From NCBI RefSeq assembly GCF_002927635.1, contig NZ_PRDS01000009.1, positions 1 through 64,000 on the forward strand: DNA of 64,000 nt, read 5' to 3'. This stretch comes from Albidovulum inexpectatum (GTDB lineage Bacteria > Pseudomonadota > Alphaproteobacteria > Rhodobacterales > Rhodobacteraceae). Shown piece by piece: positions 10,375 through 20,593 of this stretch. The position numbers and the translations under genes are program-made. Position 1 is the first letter of the stretch, and each line of letters opens with the position of its first letter. The notes under the pieces are model-generated. The model was not told the DNA's origin and ran no database searches. It worked only from the letters and a program-made list of their open reading frames with translations.

Positions 10375-11586
10375 ATGGCCAAGATCAAGGTTGAAAACCC
10401 CGTCGTCGAGCTCGACGGCGACGAGATGACGCGGATCATCTGGCACTTCATCAAGGAAAAGCTGATCCTGCCCTATCTGGATATCGACCTGAAATATTAT
10501 GACCTGTCGATCCAGAACCGCGACGCGACCGATGACCAGGTGACCGTCGACGCGGCCCACGCGATCAAGAAATATGGCGTCGGCGTCAAGTGCGCCACGA
10601 TCACGCCCGACGAGGCCCGCGTCAAGGAATTCGGGCTGAAGAAGATGTGGCGCAGCCCGAACGGCACGATCCGCAACATCCTGGGCGGCGTGATCTTCCG
10701 CGAGCCGATCATCTGCAAGAACGTGCCGCGTCTGGTGCCGGGCTGGACCAAGCCGATCGTCGTCGGCCGTCACGCCTTTGGCGACCAGTATCGCGCGACC
10801 GATTTCAAGTTCCCCGGCAAGGGCAAGCTGACCATCAAGTTCGTCGGCGAAGACGGCACGGTCATCGAGCACGAGGTCTTCGATGCACCGGGCTCGGGCG
10901 TGGCCATGGCCATGTACAACCTTGACGACTCGATCCGGGATTTTGCCCGCGCTTCGCTGAACTATGGTCTGATGCGCGGCTATCCGGTCTATCTGTCGAC
11001 GAAGAACACGATCCTGAAGGCCTATGACGGCCGCTTCAAGGACATCTTCCAGGAAGTCTACGAAGCCGAGTTCAAGGAAGCCTTCGAAGCCAAGGGCATC
11101 CATTATGAACACCGTCTGATCGACGACATGGTGGCCTCGGCGCTGAAATGGTCGGGCGGCTATGTCTGGGCCTGCAAGAACTATGACGGCGACGTGCAGT
11201 CCGACACCGTGGCGCAGGGCTTCGGCAGCCTTGGCCTGATGACCTCGATCCTGATGACGCCTGACGGAAAGACCGTCGAGGCCGAGGCCGCCCATGGCAC
11301 GGTCACGCGCCACTATCGCCAGCATCAGCAGGGCAAGGAAACATCGACCAACTCGATCGCCTCGATCTATGCCTGGACCGGTGGCCTGAAGCACCGCGCC
11401 AAGCTGGACGGCAACGAAGAGCTGAAGAAATTCGCCGAAACGCTGGAGCGCGTCACCGTGCAGTGCGTCGAGGACGGTTTCATGACCAAGGACCTGGCCC
11501 TGCTGGTCGGCCCCGATCAGAAATGGCTGACCACGACGGGCTTCCTGGAAAAGGTCGACGAGTATCTGCAGAAGGCTCTTGTCTGA
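10375..11586 (+). CDS. icd: NADP-dependent isocitrate dehydrogenase
   Basis: A TCA-cycle enzyme that oxidises isocitrate to 2-oxoglutarate with NADP. At 403 residues it belongs to the homodimeric, eukaryote-like class used by alphaproteobacteria. The N-terminus [19 protein letters not shown], the C-terminal [20 protein letters not shown] and the substrate loop STKNT are characteristic. It is a single-gene unit: 146 bp of intergenic DNA precede it and a strong intrinsic terminator follows 21 bp after the stop. Confidence 0.98.
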   Translation: MAKIKVENPVVELDGDEMTRIIWHFIKEKLILPYLDIDLKYYDLSIQNRDATDDQVTVDAAHAIKKYGVGVKCATITPDEARVKEFGLKKMWRSPNGTIRNILGGVIFREPIICKNVPRLVPGWTKPIVVGRHAFGDQYRATDFKFPGKGKLTIKFVGEDGTVIEHEVFDAPGSGVAMAMYNLDDSIRDFARASLNYGLMRGYPVYLSTKNTILKAYDGRFKDIFQEVYEAEFKEAFEAKGIHYEHRLIDDMVASALKWSGGYVWACKNYDGDVQSDTVAQGFGSLGLMTSILMTPDGKTVEAEAAHGTVTRHYRQHQQGKETSTNSIASIYAWTGGLKHRAKLDGNEELKKFAETLERVTVQCVEDGFMTKDLALLVGPDQKWLTTTGFLEKVDEYLQKALV

Positions 11587-11607
11587 ACAGGTATCAGCCG
11601 ACGAACG

Positions 11608-11640
11608 AAGGCCGGGCCATGCGCCCGGCCTTTTCGTTTT
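11608..11640 (+). terminator. Intrinsic terminator of icd
   Basis: A GC-rich inverted repeat (AAGGCCGGGC, loop CATGC, GCCCGGCCTT) is followed by TTTTCGTTTTT. It lies 21 bp downstream of the icd stop and is a textbook Rho-independent terminator on the plus strand. Confidence 0.9.
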
Positions 11641-11755
11641 TGCCCAGCCGATGCAGGTCCGGCTGATACGAAAAACACTGACGGCCCTATGCTGTACGGT
11701 ATAGTCTGCATTGACGTGTTCTTGGATTTGATTTTCAGCGTTTCGGATTGTTCAC

Positions 11756-12790
11756 ATGCCACAGGATCGACAGCACGCGCAGCGCAGCGCACCCCACGGC
11801 ACGCTTGCGCCTGCAGGGCAGCCGCCACCGGTCCTGTCCATCGTCACCGCGGCCTATAATGAAGAGGACGTGTTGCCCGCGTTTCTTGCACGGCTGAAAA
11901 GCGTCCTGGATGACATCGGCGAACCTTGGGAAATCATCTGCGTCAATGATGGAAGCACCGATCAGACTCGCGAGATCCTGACCAGGGTCGCGCACGAAGA
12001 CGCCCGGATCAAGGTGATCAACCTGTCGCGCAATTTCGGCAAGGAACGCGCCCTGACCGCGGGCATCGACCATGCCATGGGCCAGGCTGTCATACCCCTG
12101 GACGCCGACCTGCAGGACCCACCGGAACTGATCGCGGATTTCGTGCGCCTGTGGCGAGAAGGTTATGACGCCGTCTACGCAGTGCGCGACGAACGCGACA
12201 AGGACAGCTGGATCAAGCGCAATACCGCTTCGGCCTTCTATGCCGCGATGAACCGTCTGTCGAATGTCGAGATCCCCGCCAATGCAGGCGACTTCCGCCT
12301 GATGGACCGCCGTCTGGTTGATGCGCTGGGCCAGATGCGGGAACGCAATCGTTTCATGAAGGGATTGTTCGCCTGGGTCGGATTTCGTCAGACGTCCGTT
12401 AGCTACCGACGCCCAGGCCGGCCGGCTGGCAAGACGAAGTTCAACTATTGGAAATTGTGGAACTTCGCGCTGGATGGGATCACCGGCTATTCCACTGCCC
12501 CATTGAGGATCGCCGGGTATTTCGGGCTTCTCTTTGCCCTTCTTTCAATGTGTTATGGCGTTTTCCTGATCATTCGCACGATCGCGTTCGGCACTGACGT
12601 GCCGGGCTATGCCTCGACCATGGTTGCGGTGATCTTCATGGGCGGGATCCAGCTCTTCGTTCTGGGTATCATCGGCGAATATCTGGGCAGGCTCTACAGC
12701 GAGGCAAAACAGCGGCCGCTCTATCTGATCGAAAGCCGTATCGGCTTTGACGATCCTGCGCCGCCGCCCCGCGGGACCGGCGCGCAATGA
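11756..12790 (+). CDS. Family 2 glycosyltransferase, GtrB/DPM1-like
   Basis: A 344-residue GT2 enzyme of the polyprenyl-phosphate glycosyltransferase type. The catalytic domain (about 25-235) has LSIVTAAYNEEDVL, the nucleotide site VNDGSTDQT and the metal motif PLDADLQDPPE. Two C-terminal membrane segments (about 245-270 and 280-305) anchor it. Such enzymes load a sugar onto undecaprenyl phosphate on the cytosolic face. The gene overlaps the next one by ATGA, pairing a donor-making enzyme with a membrane transferase, as in O-antigen glucosylation (gtr) systems. The flippase GtrA normally found with them is absent from the window. Confidence 0.9.
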   Translation: MPQDRQHAQRSAPHGTLAPAGQPPPVLSIVTAAYNEEDVLPAFLARLKSVLDDIGEPWEIICVNDGSTDQTREILTRVAHEDARIKVINLSRNFGKERALTAGIDHAMGQAVIPLDADLQDPPELIADFVRLWREGYDAVYAVRDERDKDSWIKRNTASAFYAAMNRLSNVEIPANAGDFRLMDRRLVDALGQMRERNRFMKGLFAWVGFRQTSVSYRRPGRPAGKTKFNYWKLWNFALDGITGYSTAPLRIAGYFGLLFALLSMCYGVFLIIRTIAFGTDVPGYASTMVAVIFMGGIQLFVLGIIGEYLGRLYSEAKQRPLYLIESRIGFDDPAPPPRGTGAQ

Positions 12791-14625
12791 CCGGCCATGT
12801 TGCAGATCCAAGGGGGCAGCCGCCACGCTGGCGAACGGCCCTGCTGACGGCACTGGCATTGTATGGTGTCACGGCTGCCGCCGGAATATTGGCAGACGGC
12901 CATCACTCGGATGACTGGCGTCACATGGCCGGTGCGTCCGATCTTTGGGTTGCGGTCGAGGGGCGCTGGCTGCTTGACGCAATCTTTCGTTTTGTTCTGG
13001 GCGAACGCTTTCTGTTGCCGATGCAGATTGCGCTGGCTTTTCCATGCCTGTGGGGATTTTCAACGATCATCGCGCGGCACGCGGCAAGCCCCACAATGCG
13101 GCCAATCGCAACGCTTGCCATATTTGCTGTCGGAACGAACCACCTTTTCCTGGCAGACGCACTTAGCTTTGCCAGCAGCGTCTTTGCCTATCCACTGGCC
13201 CTGGTTCTCTCTGCCGCAGGATACGATCTGATCACACGGCAGGCACGCACGCCGATCAGGCGGTTTGCGCAACTTCTCGTGTCGGCGCAACTGATCGCCG
13301 CGTCCATAGGCATCTACCAGACCTATGCGGTCGCCGGGCTCATCGTGCCCACGGTGGTGCTCATCCGGTCAGACCGTCATTCTTTCCCAGCCGCGCTGCG
13401 CGTGGCAGCACTCGGCGCCGCGGTTTCGGTCGCGGCCATTGCGGTTTACCTGGTGGAATGGCGCACCTATGCGGCCGTGATGGACATGACGATCGAATCC
13501 CGCCGCTTTCAGCCCGTGACGCTGGACGGCCTGTTTGAGAAGTTGAGAGAATACCCCGCCCTGATAAAGAGCCTTCACACGGGCTCGATCATGCAGATCC
13601 CGCGACCGGTTCGCATGGCGATGGGACTCTTTGCAGCCTTTTCCATCCTGATGCCCATTCTTGGCGCAGCCGTCATGCGGGGCCGACAAGGCCCGGCTCT
13701 GAACATCTTGCGCTCGGCAATCGGGGCGGGTCTTGCGATGTTCATCTTTCCCACCCTCTTTTGGCTGTTTTATGCGGGCGACGCCGCGCCGGCGCGAGCG
13801 TTTGGCTTCATTGGTTTCTGGAGCGCTTCGCTGGTCATTTCCGGGCTCTCGCTGCTCGAAGACCGGACCTTGCGCGTTCTGCGACCAGGCCAGGCGATCG
13901 TGGGCGCTGCGGTCACGGCCATGGCCATGTTGAATGCCTTCGTCGTCAGCGCCTTCTGGTCGGACAGCGCCCATCTTGGCCAGCGGGACGAGGAACTGGC
14001 GCGCGCCATTCATGCAAGGCTGGCCGCGACCCAAGGATATGACGGAACCTTTCGCCTGGCCGGTGGAATACAGGACAGATCATTTTCCTGGGGTACGCTG
14101 GCCGGGTGGACCAGCTTTCATGCCGGCAACCCAAGCATCGGATTGTTCCGCGAGATGTTCGGCCTTGAAGGAAGTTTTGCCGCGCTGCCCGTCAGCCCGC
14201 GCGCCTGTCACGGATTTCCGGCCGCGGGTTCGGTGTTCCGTCATGAGGGCAAGACCTATGTCTGCCTTCAGGACCTTCCGGCCTATACCGACGACATGCG
14301 CTGCGCCGACATCGACAACATGCCGGGCGACAGGATATGCCTTGCCGATCGCGCCATCATACATGTCTCGATGACCTGCCTGACACGATCCGTCGGGAAT
14401 GGCGATCTGAATTTTGCCTTCCTGTATCGCGACAGTTCTCACCGGGCGCTGCGGCGTTTCTCCACGGCCAACTTCCCCGTCCTCATGCACGACGAATGCC
14501 ATACCATCGCGCTGGCTCCGCCGACGCGTAACCTCGATGCAATAGAATTGTGGATGCAGACGCCCGACGGAGGTGCCGCGTGGCGCGAGAGGATCGACAT
14601 CAAGGCGTTCCGCGCCACCCCTTGA
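12787..14625 (+). CDS. Membrane glucosyltransferase-like protein (Glucos_trans_II type)
   Basis: A 612-residue polytopic membrane protein with about ten hydrophobic segments in residues 15-400 and a soluble C-terminal domain with several cysteines (about 430-612). The acidic motif DDWRHM near residue 42, followed by EGRWLLDAIFRF, matches the N-terminal signature of phage-type serotype-converting glucosyltransferases (GtrII/GtrV-like). It probably moves a sugar from a polyprenyl-phosphate donor, made by the GT2 gene it overlaps, to a surface polysaccharide in the periplasm. The assignment rests on motif and context; the acceptor is unknown. Confidence 0.75.
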   Translation: MTGHVADPRGQPPRWRTALLTALALYGVTAAAGILADGHHSDDWRHMAGASDLWVAVEGRWLLDAIFRFVLGERFLLPMQIALAFPCLWGFSTIIARHAASPTMRPIATLAIFAVGTNHLFLADALSFASSVFAYPLALVLSAAGYDLITRQARTPIRRFAQLLVSAQLIAASIGIYQTYAVAGLIVPTVVLIRSDRHSFPAALRVAALGAAVSVAAIAVYLVEWRTYAAVMDMTIESRRFQPVTLDGLFEKLREYPALIKSLHTGSIMQIPRPVRMAMGLFAAFSILMPILGAAVMRGRQGPALNILRSAIGAGLAMFIFPTLFWLFYAGDAAPARAFGFIGFWSASLVISGLSLLEDRTLRVLRPGQAIVGAAVTAMAMLNAFVVSAFWSDSAHLGQRDEELARAIHARLAATQGYDGTFRLAGGIQDRSFSWGTLAGWTSFHAGNPSIGLFREMFGLEGSFAALPVSPRACHGFPAAGSVFRHEGKTYVCLQDLPAYTDDMRCADIDNMPGDRICLADRAIIHVSMTCLTRSVGNGDLNFAFLYRDSSHRALRRFSTANFPVLMHDECHTIALAPPTRNLDAIELWMQTPDGGAAWRERIDIKAFRATP

Positions 14626-14731
14626 CGGCGCGTCCCCGCAACGCCCGTGGCCGATTTGCGCGCCATGGCGTTTTCGCCCCCGCCCCGACCGAAGTCAGTC
14701 CGGACGCGGGCCCGACACCGATCGATCAGGA

Positions 14732-15172
14732 CTATCCTTCCGCTGCCTCGCGCGCGATCTCGTCCAGCAGTTTCTCGACCTCGTCCATCGGGCCGTCGGG
14801 CAGATTGCGGTATCCGATCATCACCTTGCCATCCCTGTCGGTCACGAAGATGCCATAGGGACAATGGGCGATGTTCATCGGATCGGCCTCCATCACCTTT
14901 CGCGACAGGACGGCCGAACAGAAGAGGAAAACGTCAGCCTTGTCATAGATCTTCTTGTCGCTTCCGACATCCTCACCCGTGCGGTTCAGCATGTCACCGA
15001 CATGGCTGCGGTAATCGATGACCAGGCCACGGTTCACGATGGCATTCTCGACCGCAAAGGTTGCGTCCTCGAAGCTTCCATCAAAGGAATAGGTTGTCGC
15101 CTCCTGGGCGGCCACCGGTGCGGCGCCAAGCAACCCCGCCATTGCGAAAGCAGCAGCAAGCATGTGTTTCAT
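14732..15172 (-). CDS. Periplasmic DUF302 protein of the sox cluster
   Basis: A 146-residue protein with a clear signal peptide (MKHMLAAAFAMAGLLGAAPVAAQ, cleaved near residue 23) and a DUF302 domain (about 30-135). It has two cysteines (FLFCSAV and IAHCPYG). DUF302 proteins accompany several sox clusters, and this one follows soxH by 35 bp on the same strand, so it is the last gene of the minus-strand sox operon. Its function is unknown; binding of a sulfur intermediate or cluster has been proposed for the fold generally, but nothing here proves it. Confidence 0.85.
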   Translation of the reverse strand: MKHMLAAAFAMAGLLGAAPVAAQEATTYSFDGSFEDATFAVENAIVNRGLVIDYRSHVGDMLNRTGEDVGSDKKIYDKADVFLFCSAVLSRKVMEADPMNIAHCPYGIFVTDRDGKVMIGYRNLPDGPMDEVEKLLDEIAREAAEG

Positions 15173-15207
15173 CGGAATTCTCCCTTCATGATCCTGACCG
15201 CGTTTCC

Positions 15208-16110
15208 TCAGATTTCCGGAACAAAGCGATAGCCATCTGCATTGCGCTCTGCCCGCCCCATTCCTCCGTCCGACAGATGATAACCGATCAGGATCATCTT
15301 TTCATGGACGATGCGCTCCAGCAGCGCGACCCGCGTCTGCGCTGCTGTTTCCATGTCCTGATCGTTTCCCGACAACCATTCGGGGCGCTCGAATGCCACG
15401 TGATGGTTGGCGATACTGTCGCCCAGGACCAGGACCGGGTCGGACGCGGCGATTTCGAACGCCATGTGACCCGGCGTGTGGCCCGGCGTCAGACGCGCAA
15501 CCACCCCGGGCAGGACGTCTTCGCCATCTTCCAGCAAGCGCAATTGCCCGGCAAGCGTGTTCAGCCGTCTTGCCGCGCCAACGGCAAATGTCGTGCGCGT
15601 TTCGTCGATCGTGTTCACCGTGTCGGGATCGGTCCAATAGTCAAACTCGGCCCGCCCGATCATGTGCTGTGCATTGACGAAAAGCGGCTCGTCGAAATCG
15701 TCCAGAACACCCCAAAGGTGATCGGGATGGGCGTGGGTAAAGACGACGTGGGTAATGTCATCGACGGACACACCAAGCACGTCCAGTGCTTCGCTCAGCC
15801 GCCCGGCCGAGGCCTGGAAGTCAGGACCCGCCCCGGTATCGAACAGAACCGTGTTGGTCCCATCGCGAAGCAGCGTCACATTGCATGGCGGGGTCAGTTG
15901 GTCGGCAGACTGCCCATAGCGTTCCAGGATCGGCAGCAATTCATCCCGCGGCATATGGCCCAGGATGAAATTGCCCGGAAGTGTCAGGTAGCCATCCGAA
16001 ACCGTGTCAATACGCATCCCCCCGGCTTCATAGCTCGTGGCGGCCCAGACACGCCGCGGGGCAAAGGGCGCACAGGCGGCAGCGGCGATGAGGGTGCGGC
16101 GGGTAAGCAT
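15208..16110 (-). CDS. soxH: SoxH, periplasmic metallo-beta-lactamase-fold hydrolase
   Basis: A 300-residue MBL-fold protein with an N-terminal twin-arginine-like leader (MLTRRTLIAAAACAPFAP). The metal motif is FTHAHPDHLWG, with further ligands in LTPGHTPGHMAFE, LGDSIANHH and LIGYHL. In Paracoccus pantotrophus SoxH is part of the sox cluster but is dispensable for thiosulfate oxidation; its substrate is not known. It follows soxF after 62 bp. No separate soxG is present between F and H. Confidence 0.9.
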   Translation of the reverse strand: MLTRRTLIAAAACAPFAPRRVWAATSYEAGGMRIDTVSDGYLTLPGNFILGHMPRDELLPILERYGQSADQLTPPCNVTLLRDGTNTVLFDTGAGPDFQASAGRLSEALDVLGVSVDDITHVVFTHAHPDHLWGVLDDFDEPLFVNAQHMIGRAEFDYWTDPDTVNTIDETRTTFAVGAARRLNTLAGQLRLLEDGEDVLPGVVARLTPGHTPGHMAFEIAASDPVLVLGDSIANHHVAFERPEWLSGNDQDMETAAQTRVALLERIVHEKMILIGYHLSDGGMGRAERNADGYRFVPEI

Positions 16111-16172
16111 CGTCTTCTCCTGTCATGCGGGGTGCGCGCACCGACCGGCCGCCCGCACCCCTGATTTCCGGC

Positions 16173-17438
16173 CTAGCCAAAGATGTCGGCGGTGATGCCG
16201 GCATACCAGCCAAGGCTTTCTTCATAAGTTGCCTTGCGCAGATCCGCGGGCTCTCCGGTCTGGCTGATGAAGCTGGATACCGACGCGATCTTTTCGTCGG
16301 TCGCTTCATACGAGGCGCCGACCTTGATCCCGTCATCGGTATCGATCAACGACCAGCAGGTATTCGAATACCGCGCCGGGAAACGTTTCGATCCAATCAG
16401 CTGGCTGCGGATATCCATGGCCGCAACCTTTGCCTGGCTGTTGGCGGCAAAGCCCGACTTGGGCATGTCTCCCTGGGCCGAAGAATCGCCCAGAACATAG
16501 ATGTTTGAATCGACCCGGCTGGCCATGGAATGCGGATCGACGGGCGCCCAGCCGCTGTCGTCGGTGACGCCCGCGGCGGTCGCGATCGCGCCGGCCTTCT
16601 GTGCCGGAATGACATTGCAGACATCGACCTTTTGCACGTCGCCGTCGATCACGACTTCCATCGTCTCGGGGCGAACCTCGACCTTGTCGCCGCCGAAATC
16701 CGGTCCGATGCGATCGATCATGCCGGGATAGTGCTTCTGCCAGCCTTCCTCGAACAGCGCCTGCTTCGAAAACTTCGGCTTCGGATCCACGATCAGGATC
16801 TTGGCGCTTGGGTTCTTCTCTTTCAGAAGGTGTGCCACCATCGAGACGCGCTCATACGGTCCAGGCGGACAGCGATACGGGTTCGGAGGGGCGATCATGC
16901 AGAACAGGCCACCCTCACGCATGGATTCGACCTGCGATTTCAAAAGCTGCGTCTGCGGCCCGGCCTTGTAGGCATGGGGCATGATGTCGGCCTTGGACAG
17001 ATCCCAGCCCGGAACCGACCCTTCGCGGAAATCGATGCCGGGGGCGATCACCAGGCGATCATACTCGACGGTTTCGCCACCGGCCAGCGTCACGACGCGC
17101 GCCTCTCGGTCCACGCCCGCCGCCATGTCGCGGATCAACCGAATGCCGTAATCGTTCGCCAGCTTGTCATAGCGGTGCGCGAGGCTCTCGAATGTCCGGA
17201 ACCCGCCAAGATAGAGGTTCGAAAAGAAACAGGTGTAGTAGACCTCGGATGGCTCGATCAACGTGACGTCGATCGCACCGTCGGAGTCCTTGGCGACGTA
17301 GCGTGCGCAGGTCGCACCCCCCGCCCCGCCGCCGATGACCACAAGCCGTGGCCTGGCCTGGCCCAGCACCGCCGGAGCGGCGATCATCGCGCCCGTCGCG
17401 GCCGCCGATCCCAGGAACAATCTTCTGTTCAAGCGCAT
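16173..17438 (-). CDS. soxF: SoxF, FAD-dependent sulfide dehydrogenase flavoprotein
   Basis: A 421-residue flavoprotein related to the FCC flavoprotein subunit of flavocytochrome c. A Tat-type leader (MRLNRRLFLGSAAATGAMIAAP) precedes the FAD-binding motif VVIGGGAGGATCARYVA. Redox cysteines are near YYTCFFSNL and in the GLFCMIAPP region. SoxF is periplasmic and raises the rate of the reconstituted Sox system. It lies 52 bp after soxE, the diheme cytochrome that is its likely electron partner. Confidence 0.94.
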   Translation of the reverse strand: MRLNRRLFLGSAAATGAMIAAPAVLGQARPRLVVIGGGAGGATCARYVAKDSDGAIDVTLIEPSEVYYTCFFSNLYLGGFRTFESLAHRYDKLANDYGIRLIRDMAAGVDREARVVTLAGGETVEYDRLVIAPGIDFREGSVPGWDLSKADIMPHAYKAGPQTQLLKSQVESMREGGLFCMIAPPNPYRCPPGPYERVSMVAHLLKEKNPSAKILIVDPKPKFSKQALFEEGWQKHYPGMIDRIGPDFGGDKVEVRPETMEVVIDGDVQKVDVCNVIPAQKAGAIATAAGVTDDSGWAPVDPHSMASRVDSNIYVLGDSSAQGDMPKSGFAANSQAKVAAMDIRSQLIGSKRFPARYSNTCWSLIDTDDGIKVGASYEATDEKIASVSSFISQTGEPADLRKATYEESLGWYAGITADIFG

Positions 17439-17490
17439 TTTGTTGGTCCTCCCTGTTCGCTTGAGTCAATGAATTTCTTCAAATCCGGAG

Positions 17491-18210
17491 TTATTCCTCC
17501 AGGGTCGCAAAATACGCGGCCAACCCGGCGATTTCTTCATCGCCAAGCCGCGAGGCAATCATCTGCATGACGGGATGCGGCCGAAGCTTCTGCTTGTAGG
17601 CGTGCATCGCCAGCACGAAGTCCTCTTCCGGCCACCGCGTGATCGAGGGGATCCCCTGATCCGAGCCATCGGCGCGGTGACAGGTCTTGCACTCCGCGGC
17701 AAGATATTCGCCGTATTCCGGGTCGCCCTTCAGCGCCAGGATCTCGGGCGACAGGTCCGGGTTGTCGGGCCGCGCGGTGGGCTCTGCCTCGGGGATGTCC
17801 CGAGGCTTGTCGGAATACTGGCGCAGAAACGCCAAAAGATCTTGGCGGTCCTGCGCATCCTTCATGCCAGGATAGGACATGCGCGTGCCGCTGGCAAAGA
17901 CGCGCGGGTTTTCGATATAGGCGTCGAGCGTCTCGAAGGTCCAGACCAGACCATCCCTGCCGGCGCGCGTCAGGCTGCGTGAATACGGGAATCCCTCGAT
18001 CGAGGCTGCCTTGCGCCCGAAAACCCCGTTCAGATGCGGTCCAATCGCATTTTTCGCATCCGGACCGATCCGGTGGCATCCCGAACACTGACTCCACAAT
18101 TGGGCGCCGCGTTCGACATCGCCCGTTTCGGCGGCGGCCAGGGGCGTTGCCATGGCCACCGCGATGGTCAGGGATACCGACAGGCCGCGGATTTGCCCGA
18201 CCCACTTCAT
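17491..18210 (-). CDS. soxE: SoxE, periplasmic diheme cytochrome c
   Basis: A 239-residue cytochrome with a Sec signal peptide (MKWVGQIRGLSVSLTIAVA...) and two heme c sites, CSGCH (about residue 42) and CKTCH (about 177). The first domain is a class I cytochrome c with Met ligand in GTRMSYPGM. The ATG at 18210 follows GGAGGTTAG closely, which fixes the start. SoxE with SoxF forms the SoxEF module of Paracoccus-type clusters. It follows soxD by one base. Confidence 0.93.
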   Translation of the reverse strand: MKWVGQIRGLSVSLTIAVAMATPLAAAETGDVERGAQLWSQCSGCHRIGPDAKNAIGPHLNGVFGRKAASIEGFPYSRSLTRAGRDGLVWTFETLDAYIENPRVFASGTRMSYPGMKDAQDRQDLLAFLRQYSDKPRDIPEAEPTARPDNPDLSPEILALKGDPEYGEYLAAECKTCHRADGSDQGIPSITRWPEEDFVLAMHAYKQKLRPHPVMQMIASRLGDEEIAGLAAYFATLEE

Positions 18211-18211
18211 C

Positions 18212-19297
18212 CTAACCTCCGAACGTCGAAAGATAGGCAATCACCGCGTCAATGTCCTCGGGCTTCTTGAGACCGGCAAAGGACATCTTGGTGCCCTTGA
18301 TGAACTTCTTCGGCGCGGCAAGGTATTCGTGCAGGTTCTCGGGCGTCCAGACCAGACCGTCTTCCGCGGCGGCCTTCATGGCGTTGGAGTACTTGAACCC
18401 GTCAACCGCAGCGGCCGGGCGTCCGACGACACCGTTCAGGACCGGACCGGTGCCGTTCTTGGCACCCTCGCCGACCTTGTGACAGGCCTTGCACTTTCTG
18501 AACACCTTTTCCCCGGCCGCGACCAGAGCTGGATCGGGCGCGGCCATGGCCGTAGCTTCGGCCTCGGCCGCCGGTTCGGCCTGAGCCTCATCCGCGGGGG
18601 CTTCGGGTGCGGTGTCGTTCTGGGCAACTTCGAACCAGTCCGGAATCGTGCCTGCCGGGCGCCCGTCCGGGTCGGTCGGAGTCACTTTCAGGTCGGCCGC
18701 GCGCTTGGTGATCTTCACCTCGCCCTTGCAATCGGTCATGCAAGGTTCGACGCGGAACTTCGGATATTCGACCTCGGCCCGGTCATCGGGGTAAAAGCCG
18801 TTTTCATTGGGCAGGTGGATTTCGGTGAAGTTCTCTTTCGACAGCACGAAATCTTCGTCCACCAGTCCGTTCGAATACAGCAGGAAGGCCGTGATCGCAT
18901 AAGTCTCGTCCGGGGTGACCGTCTGAGCGGCGCCAAACGGCATCGAACGGTGGATGTAATCCCACACGGTCGAAAGATAGGGCCAGTAAGAGCCGATCGT
19001 CTTGACCGGGCGGCGATCGGTAAGGGTTCCCTGGCCACCGGCCAGAACGGGCCAGTTGTCGATGCCCTCGGCGAAATCACCGTGGCACATGGCACATTTC
19101 TCGGCAAAGACCTCCTCGCCGGTGGAAACGTCGCCCGACCCTTCGGGCAGACCGCGCCCATCGGGCAGAACGACCACGTCCCAGGCCTCGATTTCCTCGG
19201 GGACCGCGGGGCGCCCAAGGCCCAGCTTGTCGGCCCAGACGGGGCTTGCGGCCATCACGGCGGCAAGCGACAGGGCAAGCTTAAGAGACTTCGACAT
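18212..19297 (-). CDS. soxD: SoxD, diheme cytochrome c subunit of sulfur dehydrogenase SoxCD
   Basis: A 361-residue secreted cytochrome (signal [22 protein letters not shown]). Heme sites are CAMCH (about 69) and CKACH (about 271). Domain 1 is the SoxD-specific cytochrome; an Ala/Glu-rich linker (about 220-250) leads to a class I cytochrome c with Met in [15 protein letters not shown] pair (about 185-189) may form a disulfide. With SoxC it oxidises the SoxY-bound sulfane sulfur in a six-electron step, allowing complete oxidation of thiosulfate. It overlaps soxC by 17 bp. Confidence 0.96.
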   Translation of the reverse strand: MSKSLKLALSLAAVMAASPVWADKLGLGRPAVPEEIEAWDVVVLPDGRGLPEGSGDVSTGEEVFAEKCAMCHGDFAEGIDNWPVLAGGQGTLTDRRPVKTIGSYWPYLSTVWDYIHRSMPFGAAQTVTPDETYAITAFLLYSNGLVDEDFVLSKENFTEIHLPNENGFYPDDRAEVEYPKFRVEPCMTDCKGEVKITKRAADLKVTPTDPDGRPAGTIPDWFEVAQNDTAPEAPADEAQAEPAAEAEATAMAAPDPALVAAGEKVFRKCKACHKVGEGAKNGTGPVLNGVVGRPAAAVDGFKYSNAMKAAAEDGLVWTPENLHEYLAAPKKFIKGTKMSFAGLKKPEDIDAVIAYLSTFGG

Positions 19298-20546
19298 TCT
19301 CGACCTCTCCGTCTTCGCGGACCCACCAGGTCTGGATCCCGTTGTTGTGATAGACGCTGTTCAGCCCCCGGATCTCGCGCAGCTGATCCTTGGTCGGCTG
19401 GACATAGCCCGTTTCGTCCATCGCGCGCGATTGCAGCAGCATTTCGCGCCCGTCCCAATCGATGTTCAGATGGAACCGGGTCAGGGCTTTCGGCTTGATG
19501 TCACCGCTCAGCTGGGCCTCGGTCCATGTACGGCCGCCATCCAGCGAAACGTCGACGCGGGCGATCTTGCCATGGCCCGACCAGGCAAGCCCGGTGATGA
19601 CCAGCGGCCCCTTGCCGTGACGGATTGGCGCCTGCGGGCTGGGCGAGGTGATGACAGACTTGGCATCCATCACCCAGGTCCATTTGCGCGCCCGGCCATC
19701 GGGCATCAGGTCGGTATATTTCGACGTCTCCTCGCGGCTTTCGACCGCGCGGTCATAGACCGCGATGCGGCGCAGCCACTTGACCCACATGTTGCCTTCC
19801 CAGCCGGGAACGACCAGACGGACCGGATAGCCATGCTCCTTGCGCAGGGCCTCGCCATTGGCAAAGAAGGCCACCATCACGTCGTCCATCGCCTTTTCCA
19901 GAGGGATCGACCGGCCGTTCGAGGATGCGTCCGCCCCCTCGACATAGACCCATTTGCCTTCCGGCTTGATACCGGCTTCGTTCAGGATGTCTCGCAGCAG
20001 CACCCCGGTATATTCCATGTTATGGATCATGCCATGGGTGAACTGGGCGCCTTGCAGCTGGGCGCCGCCCCATTCCATCCCGCCATTCGCGGCGCATTCA
20101 CAGAAGAAGGTCTGAACGTGGCGCGGGAAGCGCGTCAGATCTTCGTAGGTGAAGACCAGCGGCGTATCGACCAGGCCGTTCACCATCAGACGGTAATCCG
20201 ATTTTGACAGCTCGATCGCGCCCGAATGGTGGCGCTCAAAGGCGCAGCCCTGCGGCGTGATCGTGCCCTCGAGTGCATGGATCGGCGTGAAGTTGATCGA
20301 CGAAATCGGGCTTTCCGTCAGCCACGGCACGTTGCGACGCACCACATGGCTTTCAAAGCGGATGGGCATGCCATAGGGCGTGGCATCCACCGGGTCGCCG
20401 AATTCGCTGGCCCACGGTTGAACCTGCGTAATCAGCGGGTCGGGCACGGCCGCGGACACGCGCCCCGCGGCGATCGCCCCGCCCGCGGCAAGCCCTGCGC
20501 CCAGAATGGCGCGGCGGCTTGTGCCTTTCTTCTCGGTCTCGGACAT
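19281..20546 (-). CDS. soxC: SoxC, molybdenum subunit of sulfur dehydrogenase
   Basis: A 421-residue sulfite-oxidase-family molybdoprotein with a Tat leader ([18 protein letters not shown]). The Mo-ligating cysteine lies in [12 protein letters not shown], and the C-terminal dimerisation domain follows residue 290. The ATG at 20546 has AGGAGG 6 nt upstream. Presence of soxCD predicts that thiosulfate is oxidised fully to sulfate without stored sulfur globules. It follows soxB by 47 bp and overlaps soxD. Confidence 0.97.
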   Translation of the reverse strand: MSETEKKGTSRRAILGAGLAAGGAIAAGRVSAAVPDPLITQVQPWASEFGDPVDATPYGMPIRFESHVVRRNVPWLTESPISSINFTPIHALEGTITPQGCAFERHHSGAIELSKSDYRLMVNGLVDTPLVFTYEDLTRFPRHVQTFFCECAANGGMEWGGAQLQGAQFTHGMIHNMEYTGVLLRDILNEAGIKPEGKWVYVEGADASSNGRSIPLEKAMDDVMVAFFANGEALRKEHGYPVRLVVPGWEGNMWVKWLRRIAVYDRAVESREETSKYTDLMPDGRARKWTWVMDAKSVITSPSPQAPIRHGKGPLVITGLAWSGHGKIARVDVSLDGGRTWTEAQLSGDIKPKALTRFHLNIDWDGREMLLQSRAMDETGYVQPTKDQLREIRGLNSVYHNNGIQTWWVREDGEVENVEVS

Positions 20547-20593
20547 TGAAACCTCCTGCACGTTGTGTTCCTGCCCCAACCGGGGCGACTTGA

